Assembly (NCBI RefSeq): GCF_019973375.1
Contig: NZ_BPTV01000001.1
Span: 124,001-188,000 of the forward strand
From: Prevotella lacticifex
GTDB lineage: Bacteria; Bacteroidota; Bacteroidia; Bacteroidales; Bacteroidaceae
Reading direction: 5' to 3'
Length of the DNA stretch: 64,000 bases
Under the pieces are notes generated by a model. It had not been told where the DNA came from and made no database searches. It saw only the letters and a list, made by a program, of their open reading frames with translations. This document shows, in pieces, positions 1-7,660 of this stretch; the stretch's first letter is position 1; the number at the start of each line of letters is the position of its first letter. The position numbers and the translations under genes were made by a program.

Positions 1-1516
1 AGGAACAACGTAGAAATTTTTGAACCTTTGAACTGTCAGTTATCCCCAGCCTCATTAATGCAAGAATCCTGAGTTCAGTGTTCAGACGCTTGCCTTCTTT
101 GAGCTCTATCTGTGAGTCCGAACGAAGCAAGGCATTCACGTCATTTATAAAATTAGGGAATAACCGTAGAAATGCTTCGTCGAAATTATTATAGAATGTC
201 TCCACCTCTTTGTTTAGATAAAGATTGGACTGAATGGTATCGTAGAGCTCATCGAAGTTGTGCTTATGGGCGACCTTGCTCAAGTGTTTCCTGTAGTCTT
301 CCATTTTACCTATATATAAAAGGCAAAGTTGCATAAAGCGCGTTATATATTCCTCTTTAATCTTATTTGATAGAGACAACTGTTTGTTTAGATTGTCCTG
401 AGCAATGTTTGCTTCTTTTATTTGCTCATTCATTTCTTTGAGTTTGTTATTTGCCTCCTGTATTATTCGCATCTTCTTGCGAAGGCTGATAGAAGCAATT
501 GACAATAGAATGAGCAAAATACCCACAATGGTCAGGGCAATAAGAATCATGTTCCGGCTTTCATGTTTGTGTTTCACCATAGTTGAATCAATAACCGAAA
601 GGAATATTGAGGTTTCAACTATGCGCATTCTGGCATTGCAGGCTTCGGCATCTTCTATACATTGGTGAATGTATCTATATGAACGGTCAATGTCTCCTTT
701 CTTATAAAGCAGGACAGCTAGCTCGCGCAAAGCTACATATTCACGCACAGCATTCTTTACACCGGCTGTTGACGACATTGCAAGGTACTTTATCTGTTTG
801 TCGGTTTCACCTAACTTGCCATAAAACTCGGACAGCACATAGTACTTCAGACCTGCGTCGTTAGTTGCTAGATTGTCTGGTAAGCCTTTTGACAGTTGAG
901 CTATGGCTTCAGTGGTTTTCCCATTGTCATTAAGTCGCTCGGTCTTTAGGATAAGATCTTCCGGGGCATAAGCTATAGCCGAATCACGGCATACGTCCAT
1001 CTGTTCTGTATATTCAGCCTTTTTGCTTTTGTCTGTGGAATACGTGGCTAAATTACGATAAACATTCATTCCAAGATAGAAATGACTTCTCCTTAGCCAT
1101 GAAGAATGTCCCGCAATATTTGTATTGTTGTATATCTCCAGAGCTTCGTGATGCATTCCAGCAAAGTTATACAAAAATGCCAGACTCATATTTGTATCCA
1201 TGATTCTTTCTTCATCGCCTAGCTCGTCAGCTAGTTTTATCGCCTGGTTTATATAGGTTAATGATGAGTCCAAAGCAAAACTTTGGTAATCACGATATAT
1301 GTCCATAAGGAGGTTATATTTGGCTTCCTTTGAACGTGTGAATGGTAATTTGTCCTTTTTCTCTTGTATTGAGTGTTGTTTAAGACTAATATATTTAGGA
1401 TAATCTTTTAATGCTGTATCAAGGTCATTCAGATATTTGTTATCATCCTTATTGCTACAACCATACAGCGCAAAAAGACTAAGTACTATTCCTAATATGT
1501 ATGTTATTTGTCTCAT
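1..1516 (-). CDS. TPR-containing DUF6377 family regulator (C-terminus cut by window edge)
   Basis: I translated this reading frame by hand; it is open from the ATG at 1516 to the left edge. The N-terminus is a lipoprotein-like signal (MRQITYILGIV..., lipobox LYGC), then about 280 residues of helical TPR-like repeats, one membrane helix (MILIALTIVGILLILLSIAS), a coiled-coil stretch, and a C-terminal part with LRILALMRLGITDSSKVQKF, typical of the DUF6377 domain that ends in a helix-turn-helix-like module. Members are thought to be membrane-bound regulators; the ligand is unknown. The gene is visibly AT-richer than the rest of the window, which suggests recent acquisition. A TAnnTTTG box (TACGTTTG on the minus strand, 1577-1570) lies upstream, without a good -33 match. 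The last residues of the protein are outside the window. Confidence 0.8.
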   Translation of the reverse strand, partial: MRQITYILGIVLSLFALYGCSNKDDNKYLNDLDTALKDYPKYISLKQHSIQEKKDKLPFTRSKEAKYNLLMDIYRDYQSFALDSSLTYINQAIKLADELGDEERIMDTNMSLAFLYNFAGMHHEALEIYNNTNIAGHSSWLRRSHFYLGMNVYRNLATYSTDKSKKAEYTEQMDVCRDSAIAYAPEDLILKTERLNDNGKTTEAIAQLSKGLPDNLATNDAGLKYYVLSEFYGKLGETDKQIKYLAMSSTAGVKNAVREYVALRELAVLLYKKGDIDRSYRYIHQCIEDAEACNARMRIVETSIFLSVIDSTMVKHKHESRNMILIALTIVGILLILLSIASISLRKKMRIIQEANNKLKEMNEQIKEANIAQDNLNKQLSLSNKIKEEYITRFMQLCLLYIGKMEDYRKHLSKVAHKHNFDELYDTIQSNLYLNKEVETFYNNFDEAFLRLFPNFINDVNALLRSDSQIELKEGKRLNTELRILALMRLGITDSSKVQKFLRCS

Positions 1517-1763
1517 TCTGATTCACATTTTCGGTCAGATTAATTGAACTGCTATTCAATAATCTGTTGCAAACGTACAAAAAATATAAGAAATACAGAA
1601 CTTTTTTGTGGGAAAAATGTTTTAGAAAGTAGATTATGGAGTTTCTTGTATTGAAGCACAACATGGGACATTATTTGTGAGCCGGCACAAGACCGGTCCC
1701 TACGAAGCGTCAGTAACTGCGAAAGTTGATTTATTAAGTACAAAGTTATGGCTTTGCTTTTCC
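1517..1763. other. AT-rich intergenic region
   Basis: There is no convincing gene here. It holds the putative -7 box for the DUF6377 gene near 1570-1577 and another minus-strand TAACTTTG at 1749-1742. Two short overlapping minus-strand frames are AT-rich and not protein-like. Confidence 0.5.
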
Positions 1764-2273
1764 TTATACGGCTATAGCGTTTCCGTTTGCATTTAGCTCT
1801 CTATAGATGATGATGCCGATGGCAATCATGAAGCCACATGCCAGCCCGCTTATGTGTCCGGTCATGCTCGTGGTCCGTGCAAAGCTGAGAAGCAGATTTA
1901 TTATGCAGATAGCTCCAATGACAACAAGCCCTTCTTGTCGTTGTCCCGTTTTTATCCAGGTGTACAGGGACAGAGTTATATAAGTGCCCGCCATGCCGAA
2001 GATGCCTCCGCTGGCTCCTACGACAATGCCCTGCGAGAAGGCAAGAAACGCAAGGCCTGAGAACAGGCTTGAGGCTAAGAAGACGGCGGCTTGTCCCATA
2101 GGTTTTACTTCTGGCATCATGAAGAACGAGACTATCAGCAACGACAAGATGTTCCCGAAGAGATGATGGAAGCTGCCGTGAAGGAACGCATAGGTAAACA
2201 AGCGCCACCATTGCTGGTCTTCGTATATCGCATAACTGTTTAGTGCCCCTAACGAAGGATAGGTGCAGCACAT
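1764..2273 (-). CDS. Rhomboid-family intramembrane serine protease, N-terminally short
   Basis: The 169-residue product has the rhomboid core: WWRLFTYAFLHGSFHHLFGN in loop 1 and helix 2 (Asn41), the GASGG nucleophile motif (Ser88) and GHISG (His140), so the catalytic Ser/His pair and oxyanion Asn are present. Rhomboids cleave membrane proteins within the bilayer. The usual first transmembrane helix before the loop is missing: two stop codons lie directly upstream of the only ATG, and no rhomboid-like sequence was found in the other frames upstream. The protein is therefore either a 5-helix minimal form or a 5'-truncated relic. The family A repeat begins about 145 bp upstream, so an insertion or deletion there could have removed the 5' end. 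A full-length paralogue lies at 17103-18053. Confidence 0.7.
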   Translation of the reverse strand: MCCTYPSLGALNSYAIYEDQQWWRLFTYAFLHGSFHHLFGNILSLLIVSFFMMPEVKPMGQAAVFLASSLFSGLAFLAFSQGIVVGASGGIFGMAGTYITLSLYTWIKTGQRQEGLVVIGAICIINLLLSFARTTSMTGHISGLACGFMIAIGIIIYRELNANGNAIAV

Positions 2274-2418
2274 TGGTTATCAATGCTTTATCCACATTCC
2301 TTTACAGAGGAAGGGTAGATAATGAAGTCGATGCAACGCTATGCCGCATGACCACTGCTTTCGGACAGCAACATTGGCTGTGGCATGTAGTAAAACATGA
2401 TAATCTCTGCCACTGACA

Positions 2419-2693
2419 GCCTCAAGAGGCTGAATCGTCAATAACCACAGACTAAGCGAGTGATAACGAGCGCAGTCCGGGGATCATAAATGCCGCCAAG
2501 CATTCAGTCAGTGCCTCGAAAACGCACAATAGCACAAAGTGCGCGAGAGCCTCAAAGTATGGCGTTTATGCGTGTCCCGCTATTCAACCTCTTCGAGGCT
2601 GGTCGTGGATTTCTTGCAGCCGTGTCTTACCCCAGACTGTGGTCGCTGCGATCCCTTAGTCTGGGGTTATTGAGAATTAAGCCTCGTCGGGGC
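2419..2693. repeat. Family A inverted-repeat element, full copy 1
   Basis: About 275 bp. The left arm (2419-2482) and right arm (2630-2693) are imperfect reverse complements of each other, and each arm folds on itself (for example CAGACTAAGCG...CGCAGTCCGGGG and CCCCAGACTG...CTTAGTCTGGGG). The spacer contains AGTGCCTCGAAAACGCACAA and TCGAGGCTGGTCGTGGAT, both conserved in the copy at 59802-60071. A left-half fragment is at 33307-33415. It has no transposase, so it is either a non-autonomous mobile element or a large structured intergenic repeat. Confidence 0.85.
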
Positions 2694-2961
2694 TTTACGT
2701 GGCAGCAAGGATACGACACCTATCCACGCCAACCCGCACCCAGCAAAGGAATCATTAACGCATGGCCGTTGGTTGATGACGGCACTGCCCCTTTAGGACT
2801 CTAATCCTTCCATTATAATGTTTGAATAGTATCACTCCACGGCCGGGGAAGACATTCTTGATTATGGCGATTGAGAGCAAAAATTGGCGGTGACAAGGGG
2901 AATTGTTTGTTGAATAATGGGTATTGATTTGTTTAAACGCCTAAAATAGTGGCACTTAGCT

Positions 2962-2993
2962 CTTGCATTATATTTCTGTTGTTTGTAATTTTG
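2962..2993 (+). promoter_or_regulatory. Bacteroidetes-type promoter for the surface protein
   Basis: A CTTG -33 (3 of 4 matches to TTTG), a 20-bp spacer and a TAATTTTG -7 box. The expected start near 3000 gives a leader of about 60-100 nt. Confidence 0.5.
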
Positions 2994-3098
2994 CCATCGA
3001 CTTAACAGCAAAATAGTGCTGATGAACTTAAATATCAACTCATTTATCAACTCAGGTGAATTATGAAGAGTATTCGCAAAGAAATTCGGAACGACGAC

Positions 3099-5555
3099 AT
3101 GAACACATTTAAAATAAAATTCATGCTCGCCGCTGCAATCCTTACGGCGGTTGGGGCCATCAGCGGCAGAGCTGACGACACTCATAAGGTGCTTAATTCT
3201 ACGAAAGATACCTACGAGGACGTCAGAGCTCTGCATCTCGTGACGAAGGACGAATTTACAAAGCACGGAGTTAACTACATTCCTTATTGGGCTGGAAAAG
3301 ACTCTAAGACTTTAGCTTTCCCAATAACCTTCAATCAAAATGCGCAAATTCAAGATTACGGACAGAATGCGCAAATTCAAGAATACGGACAGTTCGAATG
3401 GATTGTTCCGGAAGCATTCTCCACGACAAAAACGGGAAGCCTACTTGAGTTCAATGCTAAATATATTGATGGTACGGACGACTCTCATCCGAATATTGTC
3501 AGCAATATGCGTTTCATCACAAACAATATCGGCAGTGGCACTCACTATCCCGATTATAACACCAACGACGATAAAAACCAGCTTTTCAACGGTTCTTTCG
3601 ACGTAAAATATTACCCCAACGCGAATACAATATCCAATGGTACAATGACTTTGGGCGCTGGAAAGTTCCGTGTTCGCCTTACCTCCGATGTGCTGAAGAA
3701 GCTTCAGAACTCCGGCATAACGCTTGCCGGTCGCGGCGTTACTTATGAGCAAGTCAATATTGTCGACCCATACGCTGTGTTCCCCGGAGCTAATTCCACG
3801 ACCACGCTGACGGTCGGCGGACCAAAGAACAGCTCAAATACTGATGCAAACTGGTGGCAGAATGCCATCGTTCTCGACAAGAGCCTCTTCACCAATGCCA
3901 AGGCTGGGTTCCAGATTCGTGTCTTTACCACTCCTACTTCGGATAACGCCAATGTTTATACGGGTTACCCCACTAACGAGGACATGAGCAAGACGAAGCT
4001 GAATCAGACCGACGACGAGACGAGTCAGGTTTATTTTCAGGTCATTACAGGCACTACCGCCAGTCCAACGAAGAAACTCATCGACAAGGGTTGGGACTAT
4101 ATGAACACCGATGCCGTATTCACTATCGACCAGGAGACTTTGGATACCATCAAGAACAACAGCGATTGCACGGTCCAGCTTATTGTCCGCTATGCTACCA
4201 TAAGAAAGGTGTCGCTGGCTAAGGTGTGGTCGGAACGACAAAATATCGAAATCAGCGGTGAGTCGAAGAAGTTCGACACCGGCAACACATGGAGCGACAA
4301 CGCATCCACAACAGAAACAGAGGCTGACCGCAAGACCTATATCGGTGTATATACCCGAAACATCTTGGGCCTCGGCAACGTGATGGTCGGCGATATTATC
4401 CGTATCCCGGTGAGCAGCGTTCAGAGTGGGGCCGAATACCAGTTCCAGCTCTTCGGCGACAATACCAGCACTGTAGCCGACGACCGTCTGTGCAATTTGA
4501 GCCAAAAAATTACATTGTCGACCGACAAGCAGGTCATAGAATACGCGCTGACAGAAGATGACGTAAAGAAGATAAACACGTGGGTGACCAAGAGCGACGG
4601 CACCAATGACCCTAAATGGTACTGGATAGCCCTGCGCGGTAAGGGCTTCACTGCCAACAATATATACTACGACAAGAATACCTCCAGCGTTCAAAACCAC
4701 GATGTCTATCTCGATGAGAGTCAAGAAATTACCACTATCGGCGATGAGCCAAACGTCAATGTACACTTGAAACGTAAGTTCACAAAGGGCAAATGGGCCA
4801 CAATTATGTTTCCGTTCTCGCTGAACGCCCAGCAGATTAATGATGCTTTCGGTCCGAACTGCGTGGTTGCACGCTTCAACAGGTCGGATATCAACGATGA
4901 TCCAAATGAGACTGGATATAAGACAAAGTACAAAAGAATATTCCTTACTTCTGCAAGCGTCATCAACGCCAATGAACCTCAGATGCTGAAGATTGTAGAT
5001 GACAATTATGCCAAATACGAATATGAATTTGACAATGTGGACCTGACAATGCGCAGTTCAAAGGATTTGTCAAATGTTAATTATGGTAACGGATATCTCA
5101 CTTGCGGACAATTTACTATGATTGGCACCTACAGTAAGATTCCCGAGTTGCCTAAGTATGCCGTCATCCTCCTAAACCGCAAGAACGACCACCACAATAA
5201 TGATATGCATCAGGACTTCTATTGGGTTGGCGACAATACCATTAAAAATGGCGGAAAGAGCATCAAGGGCTATCACTGGTATATGTATCTCGGTTCAGGC
5301 GGTCAGATACAGACAAGCGATTATACCAATTACTTTGCTTCAAGCAGCAGTTCAAAAGTCTCTTTCTACCTCGACGACGAGCCGATGTTCGACAATGACG
5401 ATCCGACCCTGATACATGATATCGATTATACCAGTGAAGCTCGTGCCAAGGCAATATATAATCTTCAGGGTCAGCTTGTTAGAGATAACGGCGACACCAC
5501 TGATCTGGCACCGGGACTGTATATCGTCAATGGCAAAAAAATAATGGTCAACTAA
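3099..5555 (+). CDS. Large secreted surface protein with C-terminal sorting-type tail
   Basis: The function is not recognised. I chose the ATG at 3099 because it gives a compact signal peptide (MNTFKIKFMLAAAILTAVGA, cleavage near GRA-DD); an in-frame ATG at 3063 would add 12 charged residues. The mature protein of about 790 residues is rich in Asn, Thr and aromatic residues and looks beta-sandwich-like. It ends with a block of the type IYNLQGQLV...LAPGLYIVNGKKIMV, the short C-terminal module common on Prevotella and Bacteroides secreted proteins and resembling type IX sorting signals. Near residues 80-98 the 9-residue unit NAQIQDYGQ is repeated in tandem because of a 27-bp duplication (3339-3365 and 3366-3392). 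The next gene starts 5 nt after the stop, so the two are co-transcribed. Confidence 0.75.
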   Translation: MNTFKIKFMLAAAILTAVGAISGRADDTHKVLNSTKDTYEDVRALHLVTKDEFTKHGVNYIPYWAGKDSKTLAFPITFNQNAQIQDYGQNAQIQEYGQFEWIVPEAFSTTKTGSLLEFNAKYIDGTDDSHPNIVSNMRFITNNIGSGTHYPDYNTNDDKNQLFNGSFDVKYYPNANTISNGTMTLGAGKFRVRLTSDVLKKLQNSGITLAGRGVTYEQVNIVDPYAVFPGANSTTTLTVGGPKNSSNTDANWWQNAIVLDKSLFTNAKAGFQIRVFTTPTSDNANVYTGYPTNEDMSKTKLNQTDDETSQVYFQVITGTTASPTKKLIDKGWDYMNTDAVFTIDQETLDTIKNNSDCTVQLIVRYATIRKVSLAKVWSERQNIEISGESKKFDTGNTWSDNASTTETEADRKTYIGVYTRNILGLGNVMVGDIIRIPVSSVQSGAEYQFQLFGDNTSTVADDRLCNLSQKITLSTDKQVIEYALTEDDVKKINTWVTKSDGTNDPKWYWIALRGKGFTANNIYYDKNTSSVQNHDVYLDESQEITTIGDEPNVNVHLKRKFTKGKWATIMFPFSLNAQQINDAFGPNCVVARFNRSDINDDPNETGYKTKYKRIFLTSASVINANEPQMLKIVDDNYAKYEYEFDNVDLTMRSSKDLSNVNYGNGYLTCGQFTMIGTYSKIPELPKYAVILLNRKNDHHNNDMHQDFYWVGDNTIKNGGKSIKGYHWYMYLGSGGQIQTSDYTNYFASSSSSKVSFYLDDEPMFDNDDPTLIHDIDYTSEARAKAIYNLQGQLVRDNGDTTDLAPGLYIVNGKKIMVN
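3339..3392 (+). repeat. 27-bp tandem duplication inside the surface protein gene
   Basis: Two 27-bp units, 3339-3365 and 3366-3392, differ by a single base and keep the reading frame, encoding NAQIQDYGQ and NAQIQEYGQ. This looks like a recent slippage or duplication event that adds 9 residues. Confidence 0.9.
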
Positions 5556-5560
5556 TAACT

Positions 5561-5800
5561 ATGAACAAAATGAAAAAGAAATATATAAAGCCCCAAACAA
5601 CCCTTATAGTGCTGGAAATACAGAACCCGTTGCTGGTAAACTCGGTCAACAATGGGAAAGAAATTACCGAATCAGTCGTAGAGGGAGATTTCGAATTCGT
5701 CAGTGAGGCCCCCGGTGATAATGCGTCCAGCGACGACGACGATGAAGCCTGCGCCAAGCGTGTCGGCGGCACTGCATGGAGTACGTGGGACGAAGAATAA
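5561..5800 (+). CDS. Small acidic peptide, unknown function
   Basis: A 79-residue product starting 5 nt after the surface-protein stop. It begins MNKMKKKYIKPQTTLIVLEI (a second ATG at 5570 gives MKKKYIKP). This start pattern, basic residues followed by YIKP and a short hydrophobic run, is widespread in small Bacteroidales proteins usually called hypothetical. The rest is very acidic (SSDDDDEACAKR) and ends GGTAWSTWDEE. There is no clear cleavable signal peptide or lipobox. The single Cys and the Gly-Gly before an aromatic tail recall precursor peptides, but no modification enzyme lies nearby. Tight linkage to the surface protein suggests a partner, chaperone or regulatory role; this is inference. 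Confidence 0.6.
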   Translation: MNKMKKKYIKPQTTLIVLEIQNPLLVNSVNNGKEITESVVEGDFEFVSEAPGDNASSDDDDEACAKRVGGTAWSTWDEE

Positions 5801-5843
5801 AAAAAATAACACGAAACCTTATGTGAGACTTCTTGAGGCCTGT

Positions 5844-6048
5844 AGCGGCAGTTGGTTAAGAAGTTAGTTATTTTCTATGTCGAAAGTCATTGGCTGATAA
5901 GTAGGCAATATGTTCGTTATATCGAAAGTTATTGGTTAATAAGTAGATAGTCGTTTGTTTTAGTCGGCAGTTTTACTTAAGTGGTTAGTTGTTATTACGG
6001 CCGGCAGTTATTGGTTAAGTAGTTAGTTGTTTTTTCAATCGGTGTCTG
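5844..6048 (+). repeat. Degenerate 40-nt tandem repeats (TTGGTTAA..AGTTAGTTGTT type)
   Basis: About five units of roughly 40 bp with the consensus GGCAGTTATTGGTTAAGTAG followed by TTAGTTGTTTT. They resemble in style the 44-bp array at 26151-26340, which is also built on TTGGTTA. Both arrays sit directly downstream of cell-envelope genes. Confidence 0.6.
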
Positions 6049-6148
6049 CCATTATTAGGCAGGAATCGGTTAGGTCAGAACCGCGGGGCCGATAGAAGAT
6101 CACTAAGGGCGTGTAAGCAACAAAGCAAAACTGAGTTGATTTTGCTAT

Positions 6149-6190
6149 GGGACTGTCTTGGATGTGATGTCCGGACAGCCCCGTTTTTTT
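6149..6190 (+). terminator. Rho-independent terminator
   Basis: Stem GGGACTGTC pairing with GACAGCCCC (one mismatch), followed by seven Ts. It ends the surface-protein transcription unit. Confidence 0.75.
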
Positions 6191-6209
6191 ATGAAAAACG
6201 CTTTATTAT

Positions 6210-6240
6210 TTTGGTAATTGAAATAAATGATTTATATTTG
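6210..6240 (+). promoter_or_regulatory. Promoter of pyrE
   Basis: Perfect TTTG (6210-6213), 19-bp spacer, perfect TAnnTTTG box TATATTTG (6233-6240), 27 bp upstream of the pyrE ATG. Confidence 0.8.
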
Positions 6241-6267
6241 CATTAAATTTATCAAAACACTAAACAA

Positions 6268-6906
6268 ATGGAAGATCTGAAGAAAGTTTTTGCTGCAAAG
6301 CTCCTTGACATCAAGGCCATAAAGCTTCAGCCCAACGATCCGTTCACATGGGCCTCCGGCTGGCAGTCGCCGTTCTACTGCGATAACCGCAAGACGCTGT
6401 CGTACCACGACATCCGCTCCTTCGTGAAGGTGGAGCTCACCCATGCCATCATGGAGAATTTCCCAGAGGCTACGGCCGTTGCCGGTGTAGCCACGGGAGC
6501 CATTGCCCAGGGAGCCCTTGTTGCCGACGAGCTGGCACTGCCTTACGCCTACGTCCGTCCGAAACCGAAGGACCACGGCACCCGTAACCAGATTGAGGGT
6601 CAGCTGCCGGAGGGTGCTAAAGTCGTTGTCGTCGAGGACCTTATCTCGACCGGTGCATCATCGCTGAAGGCCGTCGAGGCCCTGCGCCGTGTAGGCTTCG
6701 AGGTCGTCGGCATGGTAGCCTCCTACACCTACGGATTCCCCATCGCCGAGAAAGCGTTCAAGGACGCTAAGGTGAAGCTCGTCACGCTCACCGACTACGA
6801 ACATGTTGTGGCTCAGGCACTTGCCACCGGATATATCAAGGAGAACGAGGTGAGCATGCTCCAGGAATGGCGCAAGGATCCTGCTAACTGGAAGAGTCAG
6901 TCATGA
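6268..6906 (+). CDS. pyrE: Orotate phosphoribosyltransferase
   Basis: Converts orotate and PRPP to orotidine 5'-phosphate in de novo pyrimidine synthesis, in the cytoplasm. The 212-residue length is normal for the family. The PRPP-binding signature VVVEDLISTGASS is at about residues 120-132, and the substrate segment FTWASGWQSPFYCDN is at residues 27-40. It has its own strong promoter just upstream. The next gene overlaps its stop by 4 nt (ATGA), so the two are co-translated. Confidence 0.95.
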   Translation: MEDLKKVFAAKLLDIKAIKLQPNDPFTWASGWQSPFYCDNRKTLSYHDIRSFVKVELTHAIMENFPEATAVAGVATGAIAQGALVADELALPYAYVRPKPKDHGTRNQIEGQLPEGAKVVVVEDLISTGASSLKAVEALRRVGFEVVGMVASYTYGFPIAEKAFKDAKVKLVTLTDYEHVVAQALATGYIKENEVSMLQEWRKDPANWKSQS

Positions 6907-7352
6907 AGTTGGAAAGTGCAGTAAAGGCCGTTCCGCACAGTCAGCGGGCGGTGTACGACACCCTCAGCGACCTCACCCACCTCAAGAGTCTCAAGGATCG
7001 CATTCCCGCAGGTTCCACGGGCAACGCCGAGATGGACGAGGTGAAGGATAAACTCCAAGATTTGTCGTTCGACAAGGACTCGATGTCGATAAACATCTCG
7101 CCCGTGGGCAATGTGTCGATGCGCATCGTGGACCGTGAGGAGCCGAAGATGATAAAATTTGAAAGCGAGAAATCGCCACTGAAGTTCAAATTCTGGATTC
7201 AGATGCTCCCCGTCGAGGCCACGACATCGAAGCTCCGGCTGACCATCGATGCCGATGTGCCGTTCTTCGCCAAGGGAATGGTGGAGAAACCGCTGCAGGA
7301 GGCACTGGAGAAGATTGCCGACATGATGGCGATGATTCCCTACGAGGAATAA
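6903..7352 (+). CDS. SRPBCC-fold (START/polyketide cyclase-like) protein
   Basis: A 149-residue protein with the helix-grip pattern of the SRPBCC superfamily: an N-terminal strand (KLESAVKAVPHSQRAVYDTL), a middle region of alternating strands (SISINISPVGNVSMRIV-like) and a long C-terminal helix (GMVEKPLQEALEKIADMMAM). These proteins bind hydrophobic ligands; the ligand here is unknown. It overlaps pyrE by 4 nt, an arrangement that suggests coupled expression rather than a shared pathway. No catalytic residues can be assigned. Confidence 0.75.
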   Translation: MKLESAVKAVPHSQRAVYDTLSDLTHLKSLKDRIPAGSTGNAEMDEVKDKLQDLSFDKDSMSINISPVGNVSMRIVDREEPKMIKFESEKSPLKFKFWIQMLPVEATTSKLRLTIDADVPFFAKGMVEKPLQEALEKIADMMAMIPYEE

Positions 7353-7660
7353 TCGCCGGGAGGCTGACAGTCAGCTACTTGCCGCACCGATGACTACACC
7401 GGTGCGGTCTGTTGCCTGTGCGGCTGCGTAAGATGGCGGCCGCGAGGCGGTGGAGTGAATACCGGCGCGCGGCTGTTGTACCCAGTCAAGGGTATATATA
7501 ATTCAAGTTTCGGACGTCAATAAACCATTGGCAGGGCGAGGTCCTTGTGGCCGTCAGCAGCCATAAAATTGATTTCGGATTGACCGAAGAGTCGTCCAGA
7601 CAGGTCGCGGACGGCCGAAACATGAATATTTATAATAATGTAAAAGGAAAGAAAAGACGG
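7353..7660. other. Intergenic region upstream of argH
   Basis: A GC-rich perfect 8-bp hairpin (CCGCACCG...CGGTGCGG, 7382-7407) follows the SRPBCC stop but has no T run. The argH frame is open further upstream from 7547, but that 38-residue extension is not argH-like. No clear promoter box was found. Confidence 0.5.

Larger units (their letters stand above)
2274..3098. other. Intergenic region with a family A repeat and the promoter of the surface protein
   Basis: No supported gene. 2419-2693 is a family A inverted-repeat element (separate entry). A 104-residue plus-strand frame across it also appears across the other full copy and changes as freely at first and second as at third codon positions, so it is not coding. 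The rest up to the promoter near 2962 shows nothing recognisable. Confidence 0.6.
5801..6209. other. Intergenic region with degenerate tandem repeats and a terminator
   Basis: No gene. 5844-6048 carries about five degenerate units (see the repeat entry), followed by a hairpin terminator at 6149-6190. Confidence 0.6.

Noticed and set aside
2490-2804. A 104-residue plus-strand frame resembling the 82-residue frame at 59874-60122 (shared PRL..SLRSLSLGLLRIKP)
   Set aside because: Both lie across family A elements; differences fall on first and second codon positions as often as the third, and the flanks do not keep one frame, so the likeness comes from the DNA repeat, not from a protein.
5561-5800. 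RiPP (modified peptide) gene cluster
   Set aside because: No radical SAM, LanM-like, protease or transporter gene is adjacent; the peptide alone is not enough.
7382-7407. Terminator or riboswitch before argH
   Set aside because: A short GC hairpin without T run and without a recognisable aptamer pattern.
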